A stretch of 64,000 nt of DNA from Turbatrix aceti (GCA_963969345.1 OZ017767.1:7406739-7470738), one strand, 5' to 3'. Shown: positions 27,001-36,702, numbered from the stretch's first letter. The notes: generated by a model from the sequence alone, not told the origin. Made by a program: numbers and translations.

Positions 27001-27466
27001 CTCTCTTCCTCCTCCAAAAAAAAAACCCATTCATACGCAGACAGCCGCTGGCACACGCAAACGCACTCACTGACCTGCTCGTGCGTCTCCCAAGTCCATA
27101 AAACATAGTACGTCACAAAAGATGATAAATTTCTCACCAAAAAATTTGTGGTATTTGACGCGGCTAAGCATTTTTAAACCGATCTCCTCAGTTTTGCATC
27201 TATAATCGAAATTGGACAAAGCAGTTTTTATTGAATTAAAATAAATAAATACTTTTTTGGTAAAAAAAGAAAATCAGTTTTTTCTTTCCTTGAATACAAA
27301 AAAAATATGGTAAAAATGCATAATGACTTCATAACATCAGTTAAAAAACAAAACGAACCTCTTCCGGCCTCCCGGACTGTGAGGAGACGGAGCCCCTCGA
27401 CTGACTCGAAGTCGACGTGGTGGGTGCCCGAGGCGCTCCATTGGACCCCAGCAATATCCGCTTCAT
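1..27466 (-). CDS. WDR62/MAPKBP1-type WD40-repeat JNK scaffold protein (3' end beyond window)
   Basis: Coding exons on the minus strand: 27466-27359, 13125-12469, 12057-11327, 10727-10496, 10449-10034, 9043-8960, 3161-2958, 1061-445 and 85-1, open at the edge. All junctions keep frame, giving about 1044 residues. Residues 37 to about 743 form two WD40 propellers. The line-up with vertebrate MAPKBP1/WDR62 is clear: an early ERVLG segment, SPDGNYIATGE, GRSGIL, TIFTTSSDDTIRVW, LSGNTKALVD, LASGARDRC and a final GCIFVWRL strand. The tail (about 744-1044) is Ser/Pro/Arg-rich and ends in an Ala/Ser-rich run at the edge. The family scaffolds JNK signalling and works at spindle poles and centrosomes. 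The ATG lies 4 nt after an acceptor (cag, caag, ATG), so the message is probably trans-spliced. The first intron is 14.2 kb and another is 5.8 kb, unlike the compact genes to the right. Family assignment is firm; the WDR62 versus MAPKBP1 choice is not. Confidence 0.9.
86..2957. other. Introns between the last three visible exons of the WD40 scaffold gene
   Basis: Non-coding stretches 86-444 and 1062-2957. They are AT-rich with repeated CAGTT motifs on the plus strand. A GC-richer patch at about 1620-1860 and another at about 2080-2290 show no open frame that fits the flanking exon phases. The SINE at 2493-2834 is described separately. Confidence 0.6.
2493..2834 (+). mobile_element. tRNA-derived SINE with target-site duplications
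   Basis: The head has an A-box-like TGGCCCAGTGG (about 2501) and a B box GGTTCGATCCC (about 2552). Only four acceptor-stem pairs can form and the T stem is mismatched, so this is a tRNA relic rather than a working tRNA. A unique body of about 250 bp follows and ends in an (AATGA)n-like tail. The 12-bp sequence ATTATTTTGGAC is repeated exactly at 2481-2492 and 2835-2846, marking a target-primed insertion. A decayed tail of the same family lies near 15.69 kb. Confidence 0.88.
4446..4850 (+). repeat. Diverged tandem duplication, unit about 200 bp
   Basis: The segment 4446-4655 recurs at about 4673-4850. Shared blocks in the same order are TTGTGAATTTGTCAAAATTG, a CAGTTAAC block, TTTGACAGAATTC, and ATCAATTTGAAAATTGTAGC followed by CCGG. 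The copies differ by small indels and substitutions, so the duplication is old. Confidence 0.8.
5376..5400. repeat. Perfect short hairpin, 11-bp arms, 3-nt loop
   Basis: AATAAATACCC, loop CCT, then GGGTATTTATT: all 11 pairs match. It lies in an intron of the WD40 gene; no role is evident from context. Confidence 0.7.
5789..5991 (+). repeat. Diverged tandem duplication, unit about 128 bp
   Basis: CAGTTTTACACCTTTACC occurs near 5795 and again near 5923. Each is followed 30-50 bp later by CAGTTTAATTTTCACA. A fainter relative (CAGTTTACCTTTACC) occurs near 2927. Confidence 0.65.
7756..8158. mobile_element. hAT-type non-autonomous element (MITE) of 403 bp
   Basis: The ends are inverted copies of CAGTGTAAC (7756-7764 and 8150-8158). 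They are flanked by a perfect 8-bp duplication CGTGCAAG (7748-7755 and 8159-8166), the length typical of hAT transposition. The interior has two clusters of GCCTTC/GAAGGC hexamers (about 7780-7865 and 8030-8148), each itself palindromic around CCTCCGGAGG. There is no transposase ORF. Confidence 0.88.
9044..12468. other. Four introns within the WD40 region of the scaffold gene
   Basis: Intervals 9044-10033, 10450-10495, 10728-11326 and 12058-12468. They are AT-rich with T/A runs and CAGTT motifs. A GC-richer segment at about 9190-9370 has an open minus frame (63 codons) but no acceptor at its upstream end and is not called. Nothing else is recognised. Confidence 0.55.
13724..15092. mobile_element. 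Foldback element, arms of about 640 bp around an 88-bp loop
   Basis: Left arm 13724 to about 14369 and right arm about 14458-15092 are inverted copies of each other with few differences. The outer ends are CACAGCGTATCG and CGATACGCTGTG. Flanks read CGTCTTCGTCTT (13712-13723) and CGTCTTCGTTTT (15093-15104), a probable 9-12-bp target duplication of the size made by MULE-like or foldback elements. Matching ORFs of about 71-75 codons in both arms are by-products of the palindrome; no transposase is seen. Confidence 0.85.
15681..15737 (+). mobile_element. 3' relic of the same SINE family
   Basis: CGTGTGTACGAGTAAGAGAT followed by AAATTGAATTAATTGAATTG closely resembles the 3' end and pentamer tail of the SINE at 2493-2834. 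The tRNA-like head is missing. Confidence 0.55.
18955..19150 (+). repeat. Diverged tandem repeat, period about 51 bp, each unit starting CAGTT
   Basis: Three consecutive units near 19005, 19057 and 19108 begin CAGTTAAATTCGAT, CAGTTAAATTTGAT and CAGTTAATAAATTC. Each continues into a CTTGAAAAAAA-like A-run and an ATCGAT-like end. It is the clearest place where the CAGTT motif is seen to be part of a tandem unit. Confidence 0.6.
22780..23130 (+). repeat. Dispersed repeat, copy 1 (second copy at 31455-31700)
   Basis: The block CCAGTCGGGGAAGAACAATG, then CACGCAG, TCATGGCCACTTGACC and GCGAGACCAC near 23035-23100, recurs with a few changes at 31461-31535. A second block, GGAATT then TTGCTACCA then AAAAACAGTTTTAA, near 22790-22840 recurs at about 31610-31650. 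The two blocks are in opposite order in the two places. Confidence 0.55.
24180..25230 (+). repeat. Old tandem amplification
   Basis: Shared blocks repeat in order. A GTTGCCAAATG, CTCAAGTGACTCA and CAGTCCAACA series occurs near 24500-24600 and again near 25100-25190. CAATTAAAAATTGTA-like blocks occur near 24460, 24855 and 25040. A GTGGACATGTG...GGCG block occurs near 24205 and 24615. Confidence 0.5.
25735..25985. repeat. Inverted array of an AAAATCGAAGTTGC motif
   Basis: Two copies of the motif in reverse orientation (near 25740-25780) face three to four copies in forward orientation (near 25921-25975). The segment can therefore fold back. Both sides are close to a GACACT/AGTGTC pair (near 25718 and 25978), which may be degenerate terminal repeats. 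Confidence 0.55.
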
Positions 27467-29904
27467 CTTGCTGAAAAACTAGAATTTATTTTCTTATTTT
27501 TATGTGAAATCGTTTCATACGCAATAACAGTTCACAGTTTACAACAAAAAACAACAACCTTAGGATGCTATCCTGTTGATTAACAAAAAAAACAAAATTA
27601 AATGAGCAACAAAAATTAACAATCTTTTTTTTGAATCTTTTTTTTAGTATCATCGATAGAGTACCCAGTTTACTGAATGGATACAAAATCTTATAAAAAC
27701 AAAATTCGACATCCATATTCCTGTAAAACATGATAAAAAAAAATTCGCAAACACAGTTAAATTTATCATAACAAAAAATAGTCAAAAGTACGCAGATTAT
27801 TACTTTGCTAAACCAAAAAAATGTTTTGGTTCCTAATCGAAATTTTCAGTTACAAAAAAAACAGAAAAAACTGCTCTATAGTACATACTATCAAATTATA
27901 AAAAAACCGTCGAGAAATCACACCCTCCCCTGCCACCCACCTTCTCGATCGACCCAGAAAAAGGTTCTCAAACTTGTAATAAACCCCAATCAAAGCCATG
28001 AAAAAAACATGACGCAGCGACTTTGGGGAATTTGAAAGACATCCCTCATTGAAAATAAATAATTAACCCCAATTGAACGCCGCAAAACAGCTGCAAAAAC
28101 ACTGTAGGAGGAAAAAAAGTGCATTGTCCGTTAAAAGCATTTTTACTGGTGAGCAATGCAGGAGATTCCAGCAATGACCATCGGCGCTACGCACCAGTGA
28201 TAAACCTGTTTTTTTCATTTCTTGGCATCTGAATCCGCTAGTCCGTAACAGTGATTGAGGGTGACCGAAAAAAAGCTATATAAAACTATCATGCAGTTTC
28301 TTTGACTTCAATTCGATCTCCAAACTATAAAATTATCAAAAAAAGCCGGGAAGAGCGGCAAAAAAATTCGAAAGTTGATTTCCTTTCCAAAAAAATATGA
28401 TTTTCTGACGTTGTTGTGCTTCATTTGTCTTTTTTTTTTACTTTTTACCACAAGTGAATTTATGTATATTATTTAAAACGTTCTAATGTAAGAAAAACAC
28501 AAGTTTTTGGGTATCACGCAAGTTTAAAATATTTTTTTTTCAAATTCATGGAATATAAACATCAGTTTACAAAAAAAATAAATATTGTAGAGATGAATCC
28601 CAAAGTACTGGGTTAAAGGTGAGCAGATACAAACTAACCATGCAAATGCAGTGATAACAAATCAAATGACTTCAAAATAACAAAGAATCGTTTTGATGAA
28701 AATGGAAAACGAAGAAAAACGGTGGAATTTCTGACGTAAACATCAAACAGTCATCGAAAATGAAAGAACCCCGCGATGGAGTTATGAACTGTGATCACGT
28801 TCAAATAAGCGGTTGGAAAGAAAGGCATCGAGCGTCGGTGATTCAGAAAAAGTGCGTTTTCACAGAAAGAAATGCGCAGTTTTAAAAACCAAAAATTAGT
28901 TTTTTAAATGCCGCTGAATCTGTTCATCCAAAAAGCACTTCAGTTAAAAAATGAACGCTAAAATAAATCTAAAAGTATGTAGTATTTATAAATAACTAAA
29001 TGATTTTAAAAATCAACAGACGCCATGGAAAATGACGTCGTAAATATCACCGAAGCTAAATAATTTTTGTCATCGAAAGTGGAAGTAATTTTAGGCATCA
29101 GTCATAACCGATTTCAGTTTTCATCAACAAATTCAAAACTCATTGAAAATTTTGTGTCCAGTTATTGATAATTTATCAGCAATCATTGAACTCCAAACAA
29201 TAAAAAAATTTCATTGCCAAAAAAAACACAATTGTAACTAAGTTAAAAAACTATTTCATTGATGCCAGTTATGCTTCCAGAAAACTTTCAAGTAACAAAA
29301 TTAAACAGTGTCAAAATTACAAGACAGTTTCAAAACCCCACATATCCTGACAAGTGCAAAAAAAGCTGCCAAAGATGACGCAAAAAAAGTAAAGGAAAAA
29401 AAACGTGACAAAGGCTACGAAATATAACACGAGCCCGGCAGGCAGGCAGGCAGCTGGATGCCCTGGTTCGCCCCGGTCGGGTCCACCAACGCAGGCGAGT
29501 CAAGCAAGTCCTCAGGAACAACAAAAGTCGATCACCCTGATTTGTGCGACACAATTTATCAGTCCTGACAACTCAAAGGAAGGTGAGCACCCGATTTTTC
29601 GTGTTTTTTTTTCGTGTGGGATGTTTAATATTAAAATTCTCATAAAGCTACTAGAAGAAAAAAAAACACGACAGGGGACGGAACATAACGCAATTAGCCT
29701 CGAGCATGGAGGACGCGGTTCGGCCGAGGCTGCCGTCTTCTTTTTCCTTCACCCTGCCAAGCTCACTTCAGGGCTGAAAAAAGACAACCAATACGAGACC
29801 AGAGGGACAGAAGGGAATTCGAGACTTCAAAGATGAATGACAAAAATGGCAGTTCAGTTTAATGTGAAACTAGAAAACCAGAAAAAAAATACATCCGACA
29901 GTGT

Positions 29905-30005
29905 GAAAAAGTAACAAAAACGTTTTGAAACAAAAGTAACAAAAAAATTTTAAAACAAAAGTAACAAAAAAAGTTTCAAAACAAAAGTAACAAAAAATTG
30001 TGCAA
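29905..30005 (+). repeat. Short tandem repeat with unit about 28-33 bp
   Basis: Four units contain AACAAAAGTAACAAAAA separated by variable (T/A)n spacers such as GTTTTGA and GTTTC. Confidence 0.7.
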
Positions 30006-31454
30006 GTTGTTGCAAAAGTGACCCTGAAATCAATTTATTTAATTCAATCCTTTTTACAGTTAAAAAATCACTACTCTTCATAAATTTTACCAGTTATACA
30101 TACATATGAGGGTGATGGCCACAGCTGACTGCCTCCAGCCCAGCAAGGCGTCCAAGACCACAAACACGACCGCATAGCCGGCGGCCCGCTGCCGGGAAGA
30201 AAGAACAAGGCGACGACAAAACAAAAGCCAATAACGCGAAAACGACCTCGCGGTCGAGACACGCATATTGGGTCGTCGGTCAACGCGAAGATTGCCGCAA
30301 ATTATTGTTGTCGCCGGGCGATTAGGTTGATCACCCCCTCGCGGGCTCCCAGGGGAGGCCGACGCGGGTGACAGACCACTTTGGCGCATAACTAATGCGT
30401 GTGTTTTTCGCTTCATTGATTCTGACTGTTCTGATCAATGGCCTCAAGAATAAGCATCGGTCTTTCCAGTGATTTTTCGAGTGATTAAAGGCAAATTATA
30501 TACAGTTTTTTTGCTTTGCTTTTGTTTGTTCTTTTTTTTCAGGATTAGAAACACTTTATACAGTTTAAAATACGCATGATGACTTTATACAGTTTAAAAT
30601 TAGAAACGTTGTTAATGATGAATCTTCATGCAAAATTATGAATCATTGCCAATAATGGATAGTGAAAAAATATTGTGGATATGGTGCACAGCCTTACAGT
30701 TACTCCAATTGACACTCAATGAACTGAACGGCACGGAAAGGTGAAATATTACAGTTTTTCAAAAAGTGTCGAGACTCGTATTCATGATACTTCTATTTGC
30801 TGGCATTCGTTGTATACTTTTTACCAATGTCGTTACAAAAGTGCATGTCGTTACAATGATTACAAACACAAAGAAACGTATCGCACAGTTCACGATTATT
30901 ACGGTAGATTCCGACGGCAATGTGTTTTTCATTTTTTGTCTTCAACGATTTGTTTGCCAGTTTTTATTTTAAAATCTTAAAAATGTTTTCCAGCTTTTTA
31001 TTAAAAAAAAAAATTTGTCATAACAAAGCGAAAACAATAAAAACAAAATGCATAAGTAACGTCGAACGCTTGTCAGTTTTCTTTAACAAAAATTTGGTAC
31101 GAAACGGCTGCTTGATATTGATACCGTATTGTAATGTGACAACCGATCGAGCATTTTGGCAAGTTTTTTCGCCCAGTTTTATGCCGTAGAAGCTGTCAGC
31201 CGATTGCCGCTAAAAAAGTTCCTTGAATGCCATGATGTGAATGACAATTTTGAGCTCACCCAATCATCTTCGGAAAAGGAAAACATTCGTACCAGTTTTT
31301 TGATGTTCGGTACAAATGTGTTTAGAAACGCGCAGTTAAAATAAAAAATAATTTTAATTAAAAAAACTCGGCACATATCAACAAAATTTGGAAAAAAAGG
31401 TCGAGTTGTTAATGAACGTGATTGGTAAGTTCAGTTTATTTGAATTCAGTTCAA

Positions 31455-31700
31455 CACCAATTCCAGTCGGGGAGGAACAATGCACACAGTCGTTAGTCAT
31501 GGCTACTTGACCAGGAAAACACGAGACCACGCACGAATTATACAAAGGTGTGAAAACATGAATTCAAATTATTTTTTTTTTAAATTGGAAATGCGGGGAG
31601 GGAGGAAATTGAAAGGAATTTGCTACCAGTGGTTGTAAAAACAGTTTTAATAACAAAAAAATCGAAAAAGTCTGTTTTTATAATTAAACAATTCTGAAAC
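31455..31700 (+). repeat. Dispersed repeat, copy 2
   Basis: Contains CCAGTCGGGGAGGAACAATG, then CACACAG and TCATGGCTACTTGACC, followed by GGAATTTGCTACCA and AAAAACAGTTTTAA. This matches the blocks at 22780-23130 but in swapped order. Confidence 0.55.
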
Positions 31701-31752
31701 GTCTGTTTTTATAATTAAACAAATATTATCAGGACAAATATCAAAGACCTTA

Positions 31753-32243
31753 GGGCTTGTCCAGAAATTACGTCATCGCAAAATCGGTGATTTTTTACCT
31801 CCCCTCCCCCCTCTGTCATCGGTCGTCATTGCAAGGTGGGGCACCCCGGACCCCCCCCCCCCCCTTAAATGACGTCATTTTGAAAAAAAAATTTGTCATT
31901 TTTTTGCAAGTTTTGGTTTATCAATTTTGCTAAAAACTACTTTCGAAAACTATATGCTGAAATTATTGTGTAGTTATTATGTTTTTTTAAGAAGCCTGTT
32001 CGGAGTCGGTCATATTAAAAAAAATGATTGGTGAAACATAATTATATTGGAACAAACACAGTCAGTTTTCAGCGCATTTTGACAAAAAAAACTGAAATTT
32101 AGAAAATTCGTAAGCCAGTTCTTGAAATTTTTTAATGACGTCATTTTGAGCAGTACCCCCCTCCCCCCCTCCATCATTTTCCGTCATTTTTGGACTGACC
32201 CCCCTCCCCCCCTCTTGCAATGACGTAATTTCTGGACAAGCCC
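31753..32243 (+). mobile_element. Harbinger-type MITE, copy 1 (491 bp)
   Basis: Terminal inverted repeat GGGCTTGTCCAGAAATTACG at the left end; the right end is its inverse. Both sides are flanked by TTA, the target duplication expected for PIF/Harbinger transposition. The interior has several TGACGTCA-like palindromes and long C-rich runs. No ORF. Confidence 0.85.
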
Positions 32244-32773
32244 TTATCAGTTTTAAAAATTGCACAGACTCAAAATTTCAAAAATTGCTCTCTGGACATG
32301 ATAATTTCTTCGGGGATGAATTGGACATTGTACACGGTAATTTAATTTATAATCTTTGTTATTTTTTGTATTACGATTATTGCAATCCCCCAAAATCCAA
32401 AACGTAGCATAAAAAATTTGTCAAAAACTTTTAAACGCCGGCATTTTTTTAGCAATGAAAAATAATTAAAAAAATAATGTCTCGTTCTACTTTTTTTCGA
32501 TGTAGTGTATGTACATATAGTTTTCTACATAAGATGACTAGACTTTCTCCATGGCAGCGATAAATTTGGTTTTAAAAAAAACTGGAAATTACGCAAAAAA
32601 ACGTATCATCAGACAATTTATGGTCGAATATTTGACGTTACGGTTTACTAAAATGCCTTTGCTATAGTAACTTTTGACATTATGACAGCCGTCATGTAAC
32701 TAAAATATTTTTACATGCCTTGAAATATTTACAAGGATAAGGATCTCTACTTTCTACTGTTTATCGTGTGAAC

Positions 32774-34151
32774 ATGGTTTTTCATATTCTCTCAATAATA
32801 CTTATTTTACTGTTTTTGCTAGTTGTTTTTCACTCTTCTGCCCCTGTAAACTTCTACATGCTTCTGGGATACAATATTACAGGTAAAAAAGTTTTACCAA
32901 GATCGAATTTACCAATAACGGTTAAAATAATCTGACAATCAAGAAACTAAAAATACTCAAAACTCTCTAAAATTATCACACAATTTTATTTATACATTTT
33001 GATACTAAAGTTTCTTTTCGACTATTAAAAACACTTTTATCCGTGGTTGCAGGTACATCTATCGTAACCCTAACCAACGTTACTGATGATGTGTCCTGCG
33101 CAGAAATGTGCGTACAGTATGTCGGAAATTTTGCATGTACGGCATTTTTCTACCTTAACCTCCAATGTACGCTGATCGGAATGTTACGAAATATACAAGA
33201 ATCCCTGAGCTCCTGTAACTATTACATACGAAATTATAAATCGTCATGGGTAAACTCGACTTACAACCCGGTTATGCCGTTGATCATTGGAAATGGTTTG
33301 TTGACATACGCTGGCACGTCATTGCCCGAGGGCCAGTTTAGTATTTTTTACGAATCCAAGATTTGATCACTTTCAGTGTGGTTAAACGATACTGACGCAT
33401 GCCCTGACGGATATCAGTCAAAATATCTGGACCAATTTTACTGCTACACATCTTACCTTACCGTAAGTTGTATACATGATATACATATGTAGATGTATAA
33501 TATTTACAAAAACTGACATCTTATAGGCGGCATCATGTGCCGAGTACCCAGATGCCATAAAAACGACTTTTCTTACCGATTCAAATCTTTGCCTCGTTTA
33601 TCCTCGTCAAAAACATTGTCCTACCACCGTAGTCGCTACGCTTAGTACAACCCTGATCACTACTCTTGAGTCTTCAGCAGTACGAAACAACACCATTAAT
33701 TGCTATAATCTTGTATTCACAGCTTTGGTGAGCCCACCAACCACAATGGGGATATATGCATGGAATATATGTCAGACGACTTGCAATTGGGGGACGTATA
33801 CAAACCTTAATACCGCAGACGATAGTAATTACCTTACCATCACCCTGAGAACGCAATTTGATAGTAAGTCTAATTTTTAAATATTTTTTTGTTAAAAATT
33901 AATTTTAAATTTTAGTCTTAAGTAGTTTTTACTTCTTTGGACATTACTTACCTGGAAATAGAATATACGTCAACTCTTCAAGTCTCCAATTTCCCAACAA
34001 GGTATCTCCTCTGTACAACAACCTCAGAGTTACACCGGTGTCTGGGCAATCAATTTGTGTTCCCCCCGATGAGGAAAAGTGGTATGCTACCGGATATATC
34101 GATAGTCCGATTTTCACTATCTGCTGGGGTGTTATTACTCAGTATTATTAA
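32774..34151 (+). CDS. Secreted nematode PAN/CW-like cysteine-rich protein, 336 aa
   Basis: Five exons in frame: 32774-32882, 33053-33295, 33377-33462, 33527-33863 and 33916-34151 (TAA). AATAAA follows at 34185. A hydrophobic signal peptide (residues about 3-21) ends near HSSA, so the product is probably secreted. A first Cys domain (residues about 37-90, with CAEMCVQ, FACTAFFY and a later SCNYY) looks like the PAN-3/CW domain of nematode extracellular proteins. A second (residues about 120-165, with DACPDGY, FYCYTSY, SCAEYPDA and NLCLVYP) looks like the module that follows it in lectin-like relatives. The assignment is by pattern only and the molecular role is unknown. No catalytic residues are visible. 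The gene is intact and sits between two oppositely oriented MITEs, in a stretch with few of the CAGTT motifs of its surroundings. Confidence 0.72.
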
Positions 34152-34854
34152 TCAGCATTATTAATTAAAATGAATGTTATAAAAAATAAAACATTGGTGG
34201 AAATTTTGTTTTTTTAAATTTATTTTAAAATTGATGTTGGGAAATTGATAAATATTTTTTCACGCGTGATTACTGGTGGAACAGTTAGCAAAATAAATAT
34301 ATTTTTATGGCTAAAAACGCAGATGCATTTTTTTTCATGGCAACTTTTTTTGAATATTTAGTAATGTTTAATAGTTTTTTTTCTTCATACAAAGCTATTT
34401 TACGATCATGGTCAAATCAAAAAAATATAATTATTTCTTTCACTCATTTTAGCTCGAGCACTAACTTTTAATTTTAATTTTATGTAATTTTAAAAAAGCG
34501 CTGAGAAAGTTGTTGAACTTGTAAATTGTTTCAACGTAATTTGTAAATTTTAAAGAAAATGACAGACCGCTTTGCCAGTTTAAATCTTGTTTCCCCACGA
34601 AAAAAGGTCATTTTCCCCAGTTTAAAAAATATAAAACTGTCTATTTGACATTTTCATAACACCGATTAACTATAATATATTATTTTAGCTTACTTGGAAA
34701 AAAAGAGCCATGCCACCAATGTTTTCAAAAAACTTTGTGCGATAGAAAAAATATTACCTTTGCGAAGATTTTGTGCAGCAATCGACAATAAACTGTCTTC
34801 AAGGATTTTGCGGATCGTGACGCACACTGCAAAAAATCATAAATACCCAACTTA

Positions 34855-35339
34855 GGGTTTGTCCAGAAATTACGTCATTGCGAGAGGGGGGAGGGGGGTC
34901 AGTCCAAAAATGACGGAAAATGATGGAGGGGGGGTACTGCTCAAAATGACGTCATTAAAAAATTTCAAGAATTGGCTTACGAATTTTCTGAATTTCAGTT
35001 TTTTTTGTCAAAATGCGCTGAAAACTGACTGTTCTTTTTCTAATATAATTATGTTTCACCAATCGTTTTTTAAATATGACCGACTCCAAACAGGCTTCTT
35101 AAAAAAACATAATAATTACACAATAATTTCGGCATATAGTTTCGAAAGTAGTTTTTAGCGAAATTGATAAACCAAAACTTGCAAAAAAAACACTAAAAAT
35201 GACAATTTTTTTTTCAAAATGACGTCATTTAGGGGGGGGGGTCCGGGGTGCCCCACCTTGCAATGACGACCGATGACAGAGGGGGGAGGGGGGGTAAAAA
35301 ATCACCGATTTTGCGATGACGTAATTTCTGGACAAGCCC
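34855..35339 (-). mobile_element. Harbinger-type MITE, copy 2 (485 bp), inverted relative to copy 1
   Basis: Ends are GGGTTTGTCCAGAAATTACG and the inverse of GGGCTTGTCCAGAAATTACG, with TTA on both sides. The interior is the reverse complement of copy 1 with small changes in the G/C runs, so both belong to one recent subfamily. Confidence 0.85.
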
Positions 35340-35602
35340 TTAGGTTCACAAACCAGTTATTCCTAATTTTAATAACCTGCCAAAGTCTGGGCAAGTAAAA
35401 TATTGATCAGCATGGTATTCACGTACTACAAACAAAACAAGAACAGTTTAAAAAAAATCATCCATACAGTTTTTTTGCTCTGAAAGTCGTTGTTACTATT
35501 GGAAAAAGGAAAACCCGGAGTGCAAAGAGAGTTATCAGTCGGCCAGCTGTCAAAATTATTATCAACCTGTCACTTCCAAAGTAGAGAGCTCAAGACACCT
35601 CG

Positions 35603-35610
35603 TATAAATA
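35603..35610 (+). promoter_or_regulatory. TATA box of the following three-exon gene
   Basis: TATAAATA lies 38 bp upstream of the ATG at 35648, so the start of transcription would fall only a few bases before the start codon. Confidence 0.55.
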
Positions 35611-35647
35611 AAGACGCGTCAACTTTTGAACACCTCAATCAGGTGAA

Positions 35648-36374
35648 ATGTCTTCAACTTTTAAGGATTCCACTTCTGTTTTCGAAGACGAAGACAGCGC
35701 TCTCGATCGACTTGTCCTATTTTGCAGTCAGGCTGAGTGTATGCAGGTTTGTTTTTTATTTCGTAAGACCTAAATATAAACAGTTTATTTTTTGAAGAAT
35801 TACAATGCCGCAGTGGCGACCGATTCCTGGGCAAAACATCAAGCTTTTGACAGAGTTACTGATTTTGGCAAACACGACAGTGATCAAAATCAGAGCCAGG
35901 TGTCGGTGAGGAGCGAATTTTATCACTTGAACACCGACAAAAAACAAATTATCAACAGCGACAGTTTAAAAAATGCCCGTCAAAGCTCGGATGCTGGATT
36001 TCACAAACCAGGATTAAAAATCCTGTCTTTTGTCGAGCGACTTCGTCGAAACGAACAAATAGCAGAACAGTTATCTCCAATTCGAAAAATGGGGCCCAGA
36101 ACGATCGGACCAAGGAGTTGGTCGTCGATCATAGCGGCTAACAAAGGCGCCCGGTTGCGGAGAAAGTTCAGCCTCCTTGCCGGGCCTGTGGAGACTAAAA
36201 GTATGTTTTTTTCTCGAAATCTCCGACTCCCACCAGTTTTCAGAATCATTCAAGCGCCAGAAAGTTAGCACATCCATGCGCCGCTGGCAGGAAGACGTAG
36301 TGCCGAAAGTCACCGAGTGCCACCAGATTTCACCTGTCTTTTATCATCCCTCGAATCAACAAACATTCTTCTGA
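35648..36374 (+). CDS. Hypothetical protein, 210 aa, three exons
   Basis: Exons 35648-35746, 35798-36200 and 36244-36374 (TGA), with phases 0 and 1 matching at both junctions. The second exon uses a GAAG acceptor after a T-run, less usual than CAG. The N-terminus is acidic (FEDEDSALD) and followed by FCSQAECMQ. The middle is polar and Ser/Gln/Lys-rich. Residues about 100-150 are basic (FVERLRRNEQ, RKMGPRTIGPRSW, KGARLRRKFS), and the end holds MRRWQEDVVPKV and YHPSNQQTFF. There is no signal peptide or membrane segment and I do not recognise the family. The TATA box, clean introns and continuous frame argue for a real gene. It is followed 328 bp later by the pseudokinase gene on the same strand. 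Confidence 0.5.
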
Positions 36375-36702
36375 TATTTTTTCCAGTGAAAAATCTGTTT
36401 TTTTTTGTTCTGATATAAATATTTATGCAAAAATAAAAATAATAAAAATTTGAATAACATACGTGATCGCAGTGAAATCAGAAAACGCCACGGCATTGGT
36501 GGGCAGATAATTCATCAATTCATCCGTATCCGTGAAGTTTCAAACAGATTTTTCTGCCGTCCTTCAGCGGTGCTGTGGTTTGTCTACGTGGAGGTCGTGC
36601 GGGCGACGGCGACGGCAACGGCAACGGCAACGGCGACTACGACGACGACGATCACACGCATCGACTGGGATTACGTTACAATGAACATGTTTAGTCAGAA
36701 GT

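Larger units (their letters stand above)
13126..27358. other. Giant 14.2-kb first intron of the WD40 scaffold gene
   Basis: Bounded by the ATG exon (donor after 27359) and the first WD40 exon (acceptor before 13125). The ATG-exon assignment rests on matching phase, a good acceptor and donor, and absence of any other candidate start. Contents: foldback element 13724-15092, SINE relic near 15.69 kb, short tandem repeats (18955-19150, 24180-25230, 25735-25985), one copy of a dispersed repeat (22780-23130), and many CAGTT motifs. About ten GC-richer islands of 150-400 bp occur near 17.5, 18.6, 19.2, 20.1, 20.5-20.9, 21.5, 22.6, 25.4, 26.5 and 27.0 kb. They carry no convincing exon and could be regulatory. 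Confidence 0.6.
27467..32773. other. Intergenic region upstream of the WD40 gene, with promoter-like islands
   Basis: No coding exon is supported. GC-richer patches at about 29400-29580, 29690-29830 and 30090-30440 may include the promoter of the minus-strand WD40 gene or of its 5' exon. CAGTT motifs continue throughout. A tandem repeat at about 29905-30005, a second copy of the dispersed repeat (31455-31700) and a Harbinger-type MITE (31753-32243) lie here. Confidence 0.5.
34152..35647. other. Intergenic region with MITE copy 2
   Basis: AT-rich. It contains the polyadenylation signal of the upstream gene (34185), the MITE at 34855-35339 and the TATA box of the next gene. Nothing else is recognised. 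Confidence 0.55.

Noticed and set aside
29905..30005. CRISPR-like array
   Set aside because: Units are A-rich with irregular spacing and no unique spacers, in a clearly eukaryotic sequence.
31753..35339. Composite transposon carrying the PAN/CW-like gene
   Set aside because: Each MITE has its own TTA duplication, which indicates two independent insertions rather than one 3.6-kb unit; kept only as a hypothesis.
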